This document shows, piece by piece, positions 56,200 to 64,000 of a DNA stretch of 64,000 bases. Location of the stretch: positions 37,644 to 101,643 of the forward strand of contig NZ_LFLZ01000030.1 of NCBI RefSeq assembly GCF_001189845.1, given 5' to 3'. The number at the start of each line of letters is the position of its first letter. Within the stretch, counting starts at the first letter, position 1. The stretch comes from Bradyrhizobium tropiciagri. GTDB taxonomy: Bacteria > Pseudomonadota > Alphaproteobacteria > Rhizobiales > Xanthobacteraceae. Below the pieces are notes generated by a model that had not been told where the DNA came from, searched no databases, and saw nothing but the letters and a program-made list of their open reading frames with translations. A program made the position numbers and the translations under genes.

Positions 56200-56215
56200 T
56201 GTTCGTTCTTTAACA
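56200..56215 (+). promoter_or_regulatory. Possible NifA upstream activator sequence (TGT-N10-ACA) for ald
   Basis: TGT (56200-56202), ten bases, ACA (56213-56215). It lies about 190 bases before a weak GG-N10-GC site. The pattern is exact but short. Confidence 0.35.
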
Positions 56216-56388
56216 AGGTCGGCAAGACTGGAATCATTATTAACTTTTCCGCGAGCCGAGAATCCGATTAAGCGCGTCATCTCCATCGCGGAGTACGACG
56301 GTTAAGCTTAGCGAGCACGGTCGCTCAACCCATTCGGCATCGAAAACCTGCACGGCTGGTCAAAGATCGCTGAATTCCTGCGCAATTT

Positions 56389-56403
56389 GGGCTGCTGCGT
56401 CGC
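56389..56403 (+). promoter_or_regulatory. Weak sigma-54-type promoter candidate for ald
   Basis: GGGCTGCTGCGTCGC (56389-56403) has GG-N10-GC spacing and ends CGCA where TTGCA is expected. It agrees only partly with TGGCACG-N4-TTGC. A start near 56414 would give a 43-base leader to ald. Confidence 0.3.
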
Positions 56404-56456
56404 AATATCGCTGCGCTCTTTCAATTAGAAAGGCTCACTAGGCAGGGAGTTTGCAA

Positions 56457-57569
56457 ATGAAGGTCGGAGTTCCCAAGGAAATCAAGGCACACGAATATCG
56501 AGTGGGCCTGACCCCTGGAGCCGTCCGCGAATACGCGGCAGCAGGACACCGCGTAATGATCGAGACCAATGCCGGCGCTGGCATCGGTGCAACCGATGAC
56601 GATTATCGCAGCGCCGGCGCAGCGATTCTGGATTCTGCAGTTGAGGTATTCGCATCGAGCGAAATGATCGTGAAGGTCAAGGAGCCTCAGCCGTCCGAAT
56701 GGAGCCAGCTGCGGGAGGGCCAGATCCTGTTCACATATCTGCATCTGGCACCGGACCCGGAGCAGGCCAAGGGGCTTCTAAAATCGGGTTGCACCGCGAT
56801 CGCCTATGAGACCGTGACTGATGGCCATGGTGGCCTTCCGCTGCTGGCTCCGATGAGCGAGGTCGCAGGCAGGCTCGCGGTCGAAGCGGCGGGTAGCGCC
56901 CTAAAGCGCAGTGCAGGCGGACGAGGGCTGTTGATCGGTGGCGTGCCCGGTGTTCAGCCGGCCCGCATCGTGGTGATCGGTGGTGGCGTCGTTGGTACGC
57001 ACGCGGCACGGATGGCGGTCGGTCTGGGTGCAGAGGTGAGCATCATCGACCGCTCGATACCTCGGTTGCGCGAGTTGGATGAGCTGTTCGAAGGGCGCGT
57101 TCGAACCAGGTTTTCGACCATCGAAGCTGTGGAGGAAGAGGTATTTGCGGCCGATGTTGTGATTGGTGCCGTGCTCGTTCCAGGTGCGAGTGCGCCGAAG
57201 CTGATCCGCCGGAGCATGCTGAGCTCGATGCGTAAGAGGGCCGTGCTCGTGGATGTCGCTATCGATCAGGGCGGCTGTTTTGAGACTTCGCACCCAACCA
57301 CTCACGCCGATCCAACCTATGAAGTGGATGGCATCATTCATTATTGCGTGGCCAATATGCCCGGCGCCGTGCCGTTGACCTCGAGCCAGGCGCTAAATAA
57401 CGCCACGCTGCCGTTTGGCTTGGCTCTGGCCAATAAGGGTTTTTCCGCCGTGCTGGAAAATCCGCATTTGCGTGCAGGCCTCAACGTCCATCGAGGCCGG
57501 CTGACTTACAAGGCGGTGGCCGACAGTCTCGGGCTCCCGTTCTCACCGATCGAGCAGGCTGCAGCCTGA
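56457..57569 (+). CDS. ald: Alanine dehydrogenase
   Basis: The 370-residue NAD-dependent enzyme interconverts pyruvate plus ammonia and L-alanine. Substrate-site residues are visible in GVPKEIKAHEYRVGLTPGAV (Arg15), MIVKVKEPQPSEW (Lys near 75) and LFTYLHLAPDPEQ (His near 96). The NAD domain has VVIGGGVVGTHAARMAVGLGA, and the C-terminal part reads HYCVANMPGAVPLTSSQALNNAT. ATG 56457 has GGGAG 9 bases upstream; the TTG at 56451 is less likely. Bacteroids can excrete fixed nitrogen as alanine, so a symbiotic role is plausible. It follows the hyp genes, but a 400-base gap and possible own promoter suggest separate control. An intrinsic terminator follows. Confidence 0.95.
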   Translation: MKVGVPKEIKAHEYRVGLTPGAVREYAAAGHRVMIETNAGAGIGATDDDYRSAGAAILDSAVEVFASSEMIVKVKEPQPSEWSQLREGQILFTYLHLAPDPEQAKGLLKSGCTAIAYETVTDGHGGLPLLAPMSEVAGRLAVEAAGSALKRSAGGRGLLIGGVPGVQPARIVVIGGGVVGTHAARMAVGLGAEVSIIDRSIPRLRELDELFEGRVRTRFSTIEAVEEEVFAADVVIGAVLVPGASAPKLIRRSMLSSMRKRAVLVDVAIDQGGCFETSHPTTHADPTYEVDGIIHYCVANMPGAVPLTSSQALNNATLPFGLALANKGFSAVLENPHLRAGLNVHRGRLTYKAVADSLGLPFSPIEQAAA

Positions 57570-57607
57570 TCCCAGAGGCCCCTACGGGCGTTTCCTCCCT
57601 AACTTGG

Positions 57608-57632
57608 GCCACCCTCCGGGGTGGCTTTTTTT
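57608..57632 (+). terminator. Rho-independent terminator after ald
   Basis: GCCACCC (57608-57614), loop TCCG, GGGTGGC (57619-57625) and seven T residues (57626-57632) form a classic intrinsic terminator, 39 bases after the ald stop. Confidence 0.93.
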
Positions 57633-58073
57633 CGGCTCTGTCAATCTGCTGGGATCCGCTGAGATTTATTTGCGACGCCGAGCGCGGCCGTAATCTGCGA
57701 GATTTGAACATTTGCGTGCGCCGGCTCGGCCAGGGGGCCTCGATCACCGGAGCGGCTTTATCTAGCGCCATCGCGACGATTTTTCTGGTTGCGATATGGA
57801 GGCGTTGGTTGAGCCGATGACGACGTCGCCCGATTGACATCGTGGTGCCTTCGCTGCCGCTGTCCGGGTGAGCAGAGCCATCACCAGAGGGCGATCTGCG
57901 ATCCCCACCGAGGCGGTGGCACGGCTACAATCGATACCACTTCAAAAGCGCTCCGCCGCCACGTCAGGTCGAGCCGAGCTGCGTCTTATTGGCGAACCCC
58001 TTCACATGATCGCTGGCTATCGCGAAATCTCGACAATGCGCAAGCTACGAGATCAAGCAGCTGCGATGCCGAT
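57633..58073. other. Intergenic region upstream of the ferredoxin-suf promoter
   Basis: About 440 bases. Frames such as 57868-58125 on the plus strand have no recognisable family. Confidence 0.4.
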
Positions 58074-58089
58074 TGTAGGGTTTACGACA
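58074..58089 (+). promoter_or_regulatory. NifA upstream activator sequence (TGT-N10-ACA) for the ferredoxin-suf operon
   Basis: TGT (58074-58076), ten bases, ACA (58087-58089) is an exact NifA site pattern. It lies 64 bases before a -24/-12-like element, a good spacing for NifA. Confidence 0.5.
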
Positions 58090-58152
58090 CCTGGTCGAGG
58101 CGGCGGCTTGCGCTATCGAAAGTAGCCGAGACAAATCAAGCACAAGACTCCT

Positions 58153-58167
58153 TGGCATGAGACTTGA
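58153..58167 (+). promoter_or_regulatory. Sigma-54-like promoter of the ferredoxin-suf operon (one -12 mismatch)
   Basis: TGGCATGAGACTTGA (58153-58167) matches TGGCACG-N4-TTGC except T for C at position 6 and A for the last C, so the -12 element is TTGA. The spacing is correct. Transcription would start near 58179, about 32 bases before the ferredoxin ATG. Confidence 0.5.
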
Positions 58168-58210
58168 AGGCAAGGCGAAGTCCCGCACCTTTGCTTATGG
58201 AATCGGAGTG

Positions 58211-58405
58211 ATGGCCTACAAAATAATCGCGTCACAATGCACGGTCTGCGGTGCGTGTGAGTACGAATGCCCTAATGCCGCGATCAGCCTGAAGAACGAC
58301 ATATATGTGATCAATCCGAGCCAGTGCACTCAATGTGAAGGGCATTTTGATGCGCCGCAATGCGCCGTCGTTTGTCCGGTGCCCGATACCTGTGTGCCAG
58401 CATAG
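58211..58405 (+). CDS. 2[4Fe-4S] ferredoxin, nif-associated type (FrxA/FdxN-like)
   Basis: The 64-residue ferredoxin has two cluster-binding motifs. The first is CTVCGACEYECPNAAI. The second is CTQCEGHFDAPQCAVVCPV, in which the last two Cys are separated from the CxxC by eight residues, as in nif/fix-associated bacterial ferredoxins. MAYKIIASQC at the start is typical. ATG 58211 is chosen; an upstream in-frame ATG at 58157 overlaps the promoter and is unlikely. It could donate electrons to nitrogenase or to cluster assembly. The NifA-like elements upstream and the suf genes 190 bases downstream place it in a nitrogen-fixation operon. Confidence 0.88.
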   Translation: MAYKIIASQCTVCGACEYECPNAAISLKNDIYVINPSQCTQCEGHFDAPQCAVVCPVPDTCVPA

Positions 58406-58597
58406 ATCGAGTAGCCGACGGGGGCCTCCGGCGCAAGACATGATCGAAATCCTATCGAGGGCGGCTACCTTTTGGGTCGGTCTCCTAGCTCTTTCACACC
58501 CTGGCTGCAAGTCGGCCGTGACTTGGGCGATCTGCTCGGAGGAGAGGCGACGCAATCATCGCCGTCGGAGAGCGTCCATGCGCGAATGGAGTGGGCA

Positions 58598-60094
<1,497 letters not shown>

Positions 60095-60165
60095 CCAAAC
60101 GTCCCGCGAGCCCCCGAACGCGGCTCGCCGTTCCGGACGACGCATTTTGAGGGATCAGATCAAAA

Positions 60166-60918
<753 letters not shown>

Positions 60919-60937
60919 CGGCTCAAGGGATTTCCCC

Positions 60938-62260
60938 ATGAAGCAAGTATTGGCTAAGGCCGATGCCGGGTGCGCAACGAGCAATTTTCTCGCAGCCGCG
61001 CTCGGACGGTTGCCTGGCGCGGGCCTCGTCCCCCATATCCGTGCGAGGGCATTCGAAGCCTATGAGCGCGCCGGCCTGCCGCATCGGCGCATGGAGGCCT
61101 GGAGATACACGGATCTTCGTACCCTGATCGGCGAGGTGTTGCCACTCGCTCCGCGACCGGATGCAGCGGCGTTGGCGCGCGCAAAGGCGTCGGCCAGGCT
61201 AGTGGCTGTCGATCAGGCGGTCAAATTGGTCTTGGTGGACGGCATATTCGCGCCTGAGCTATCGGATCTCGGCGAGCTGGAAAACGAGCTCCATGTGCAG
61301 TCACTGCGAGAGGTGTTGGAGAATTCGGCCACTGGCGCAATGGCCGGGTTGGTGCTTTCGACGACGGACGATGCGGTGATCTCGCTCAATGCGGCAATGG
61401 CCTCAGATGGTTTGGTAATTTCGATTGCCGAAGGCAACACGATTAGACGCCCTATTCAAATCGTTCAGGTCGCAACGGGATCGTCGGTGTCCGCTTTTAC
61501 ACGCTCATATCTGCAGCTCGATAAAGGGGCGCATGCGACCGTGGTGCAAAGTTTCATCTCGGCCGAAGGCGCGAGCGGCTATCAGGCCAACGATGTCTTA
61601 ATCGCCCTGGCTGGGGACGAGGCGAGCCTTTCGCATCTCCGCATAGCGGCTGACGCCGCTGATGCGGTGAACATCTCGTCGGGGATCATCGCGGTCGGCA
61701 CCAGAGCTAAGCTCGATCTCTTCAGCATGACGTGCAGCGGCTCCATCAATCGCTATCAGGGATTCGTGACGCTGGGTGGCGAGGGATCCAAGCTCTCTGC
61801 GAACGGGGTTAATCTCATCAAAGATAAACTGCACGCCGACACAACAATCGTGGTAGACCACGCCGTGCCGCATTGCACCAGTCGGCAGAAGTTCCGCGCG
61901 GTCGTTGATGATTGCGGCCGCTCGGTGTTTCAGGGCCGAATCGTTGTTCGTCCCGTCGCCCAGAAGACCGTCGCCAGCCTGTCGACCCGAGCGTTGCTCT
62001 TATCCGATCAGGCCGAGGCGGACAATAAGCCGGAACTTGAAATCTCGGCCGACGACGTGACCTGCGGCCACGGAGCGACCTCAGGAGCGCTAGACGGCAA
62101 CCTCGTATTCTATTTGCGCGCGCGGGGGCTGTCCGAGAAGGATGCGCAGATGTTGCTGATTAAAGCGTTCATTGGAGAGTCGATTGAGGAGATCTTGGCC
62201 GATAACCTGCGCGATTTTGTGACCGCGCAAGCTGAACACTGGCTGCAGGAACGGCAATGA
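60938..62260 (+). CDS. sufD: Fe-S cluster assembly protein SufD
   Basis: The 440-residue partner of SufB lacks a cluster-site Cys of its own but shares the beta-helix fold. Visible landmarks are RRMEAWRYTDLRTLIGEV near residue 48 and the C-terminal EISADDVTCGHGATSGALD and FYLRARGLSEKDAQMLLIKAFI segments typical of SufD. ATG 60938 (MKQVLAKADAGC) has AAGGGA upstream and lies 19 bases after sufC; a longer frame overlapping sufC is not supported. Composition is island-like. The stop overlaps the sufS ATG by 4 bases. Confidence 0.94.
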   Translation: MKQVLAKADAGCATSNFLAAALGRLPGAGLVPHIRARAFEAYERAGLPHRRMEAWRYTDLRTLIGEVLPLAPRPDAAALARAKASARLVAVDQAVKLVLVDGIFAPELSDLGELENELHVQSLREVLENSATGAMAGLVLSTTDDAVISLNAAMASDGLVISIAEGNTIRRPIQIVQVATGSSVSAFTRSYLQLDKGAHATVVQSFISAEGASGYQANDVLIALAGDEASLSHLRIAADAADAVNISSGIIAVGTRAKLDLFSMTCSGSINRYQGFVTLGGEGSKLSANGVNLIKDKLHADTTIVVDHAVPHCTSRQKFRAVVDDCGRSVFQGRIVVRPVAQKTVASLSTRALLLSDQAEADNKPELEISADDVTCGHGATSGALDGNLVFYLRARGLSEKDAQMLLIKAFIGESIEEILADNLRDFVTAQAEHWLQERQ

Positions 62261-63504
62261 GCGAACATCCCGCGGTCAGCAATGGTCGTTACGAGGTCGA
62301 TCGTCTGCGCAGTGACTTTCCGGCGCTGGCCATGACCGTGTACGGCAAGCCGCTTGTCTACCTCGATAACGCTGCGTCCGCGCAAAAGCCAAATGCGGTA
62401 CTTGACCGCATGATGCAGGTGTACTCCAGCGAATATGCCAATGTTCATCGTGGCTTGCACTATCTCGCCAATGCGGCGACCGAGGCGTATGAGGGCGCCC
62501 GTACCAAAGTAGCGCGGTTTGTGAACGCGCGTTTGAACGAAGAGATCATCTTCACCCGCAGCGCGACCGAGGCGATCAATCTGGTCGCACAGACATTTGG
62601 TCGTGAGCGCATCAGCTCGGGTGATGAGATCGTTCTGTCAATTTTGGAGCACCACTCCAACATTGTGCCATGGCATTTTCTTCGGGAGCGGCTCGGTGCA
62701 GTCATCAAATGGGCTCCAGTGGATGATGACGGTAACTTCTTGCTCGATGAATTTGAACGACTGCTGACCTCGCGCACCAAGATGGTCGCAATCACACAGA
62801 TGTCGAACGTGCTCGGCACGGTCTTGCCGGTGAAAGACCTTGTGCGGGTCGCACATGCTCGTGGTATCCCGGTGCTGGTCGACGGCTCGCAAGGATGCGT
62901 CCATCTGAGCGTCGACGTCTGCGACATTGATTGCGATTTCTACGTCATGACCGGCCACAAACTCTATGGTCCGACCGGGATCGGCGTGCTTTACGGAAAA
63001 TCCGAGCATCTGGCATCGATGACGCCCTTCAATGGCGGCGGCGAGATGATCCGCGAGGTCTCGCGTTCCGGCGTCATTTATGGGGATCCGCCGCACCGGT
63101 TCGAAGCGGGTACGCCGCCGATCGTTGAGGCGATCGGGTTGGGCGCAGCCGTGGATTACATCAATTCGATAGGCAAGGTGCAGATCCGCAAGCACGAGAG
63201 CGCACTGCTCGCTTACACGCAGGAGAAGCTCGGGGACATCAACTTCGTGCGCATGATCGGGACGCCGGCCGAGAAGGGGCCGATCATCTCGTTTGATGTG
63301 AAAGGTGCGCATGCGCACGATATTGCCACCGTCGTCGATCGCGCCGGCGTAGCGGTGCGGGCGGGGGCGCACTGCGCGATGCCGCTGCTCAAGCGCTTCG
63401 GCACACTGGCAACATGCCGTGCGTCCCTTGGACTTTACAACACCCGTGAAGAAATTGATGTGCTCGCGCGCGCACTTATCAAGGCACGCCAGCTATTGGC
63501 GTGA
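62257..63504 (+). CDS. sufS: Cysteine desulfurase SufS
   Basis: The 415-residue PLP enzyme releases sulfur from cysteine for the SufBCD scaffold. It shows the N-terminal DFPALAMTVYGKPLVYLDNAASAQKP start, LSILEHHSNIVPWHF, the PLP lysine in YVMTGHKLYGPTGIGVLYGK (near 230) and the catalytic Cys in VAVRAGAHCAMPLLKRFG (near 370). The short Cys loop is of the SufS (group II) type, which needs a SufE or SufU partner; none is encoded here. ATG 62257 overlaps sufD by 4 bases. This group II type distinguishes it from nif-linked NifS. It is the last gene of the operon. Confidence 0.95.
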   Translation: MSEHPAVSNGRYEVDRLRSDFPALAMTVYGKPLVYLDNAASAQKPNAVLDRMMQVYSSEYANVHRGLHYLANAATEAYEGARTKVARFVNARLNEEIIFTRSATEAINLVAQTFGRERISSGDEIVLSILEHHSNIVPWHFLRERLGAVIKWAPVDDDGNFLLDEFERLLTSRTKMVAITQMSNVLGTVLPVKDLVRVAHARGIPVLVDGSQGCVHLSVDVCDIDCDFYVMTGHKLYGPTGIGVLYGKSEHLASMTPFNGGGEMIREVSRSGVIYGDPPHRFEAGTPPIVEAIGLGAAVDYINSIGKVQIRKHESALLAYTQEKLGDINFVRMIGTPAEKGPIISFDVKGAHAHDIATVVDRAGVAVRAGAHCAMPLLKRFGTLATCRASLGLYNTREEIDVLARALIKARQLLA

Positions 63505-63689
63505 TCGGCGGGCGTGCTGCGTCAAGGTGAGAGGGAGGCTGCATTGAGCTGCGAAGTAGAATGACGTAGTGCCTGATCATCGTCATCGCAGAAGGTCAAC
63601 ACCTGAGGTCTCGGCAAGCAAAGTTCGCATTGGCAAGCCTGGTCGGCCAGGGCACCTTGCAGCCGTTTTTCCTTTGCGTCCGCCTTCGT

Positions 63690-63863
63690 CGAGCGCGGGG
63701 GCCGTAGTTCTAACGGCAGGTCGCGCCATGGCGCAGCTGAACGCAGGACCCAAAAGATGCCGTTAAGCACGCGACGGACATTTACGCGCTGAGCGCCGCG
63801 CGGCTTGTTCGGCAGCATCGGTTTGATGGCGGTCCATTCGTAATCGCTGAGTTCGTAGCGCAT
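63690..63863 (-). pseudogene. IS5-family transposase N-terminal fragment
   Basis: From ATG 63863 the minus frame reads MRYELSDYEWTAIKPMLPNK and then VRRVLNGIFWVLRSAAPWRDLP, the conserved IS5/IS1031-type N-terminal domain. After WRDLP the usual YGPYTT-x-YNR continuation is missing and the sequence is unrelated, so the catalytic DDE part is gone. The flanks, including sequence to the window end and back to 63505, show no other recognisable gene. Confidence 0.75.
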
Positions 63864-64000
63864 GATTCGAGGCTCCAGTTTCGAAGCTTGAATCATGTTC
63901 TCGGGCCGCGCCATCAACCGGCAACGCCCCGCGGCCGTACCGGTAACGCTTTGCATATGCTTCCGCTTTCGGCGGCATAGCGGACTTGGCCGGGCTTGCT

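Larger units (their letters stand above)
56056..56456. other. Intergenic region hypE/ald with possible NifA-sigma-54 elements
   Basis: About 400 bases. A 62-codon frame (56117-56305) lacks recognisable motifs. Two regulatory patterns listed separately fall inside, which suggests that ald has its own promoter. Confidence 0.45.

Noticed and set aside
56341..56380. CTGGTCAAAGATCGC as a sigma-54 promoter for ald
   Set aside because: The spacing between GG and GC is nine instead of ten bases, which abolishes sigma-54 recognition.

Overview
The window looks like a stretch of the symbiosis island of a soybean- or cowpea-type Bradyrhizobium. This rests on gene content rather than on any database match: GDP-fucose genes of the noeL/nolK type next to a nodM-type glucosamine synthase, a NodV/NodW-type two-component pair, two NopP-like type III effector loci with tts-box-like sequences, an uptake-hydrogenase hup-hyp operon, and a ferredoxin-suf operon preceded by NifA/sigma-54-like elements. 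The wide, gene-poor gaps, the many insertion-sequence fragments and the mixed base composition are typical of such islands.

Layout. 1-3.6 kb: a class I methyltransferase, a decayed PHA synthase fragment and a tRNA-Ile2(CAU). 3.65-10.8 kb: three transporters (an orphan RND pump, a TauE/SafE exporter, an MFS protein) and an acyltransferase-3 pseudogene. 11.1-15.9 kb: nolK and noeL on the minus strand (GDP-L-fucose synthesis) and nodM on the plus strand, all serving Nod-factor sugar supply. 16-24.3 kb: a graveyard of IS66, IS4/Tn5-like, IS110/IS1111, ISAs1 and other IS pieces surrounding an intact nopP-like gene. An ISAs1 element with an exact 10-bp target duplication sits inside an IS110-type element, which itself sits inside an IS66 transposase gene. 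25-27.8 kb: a GH127 beta-L-arabinofuranosidase and a broken second nopP-like copy. 28.7-32.5 kb: nodV-nodW and a receiver-only regulator (minus strand). 33.6-34.9 kb: dctA. 36.4-39.3 kb: a Rieske oxygenase, GntR regulator and reductase cassette with paired operator-like palindromes. 39.8-42.1 kb: a modA remnant, modB and a secreted serine hydrolase.

42.7-56.1 kb: one tightly coupled operon, hupS-L-C-D-F-(gap)-H-(33-aa ORF)-K-hypA-B-F-C-D-E, nearly all genes overlapping by a few bases. HupS/HupL form the enzyme, HupC passes electrons to quinone, HupD trims HupL, and the Hyp proteins build the NiFe(CN)2CO centre. Recognisable hupG, hupI and hupJ are absent. A TGT-N10-ACA element and a GG-N10-GC promoter lie upstream of hupS. 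56.4-57.6 kb: alanine dehydrogenase followed by a clear intrinsic terminator. 58.0-63.5 kb: a 2[4Fe-4S] ferredoxin and sufB-C-D-S, probably supplying Fe-S clusters for nitrogen fixation. Parts of sufB and sufC have much more GC-rich codon use than sufD/sufS, which suggests exchange with a chromosomal suf copy. The window ends in an IS5-type fragment.

All functional calls come from reading protein motifs and gene order by eye. No alignment or search was run.
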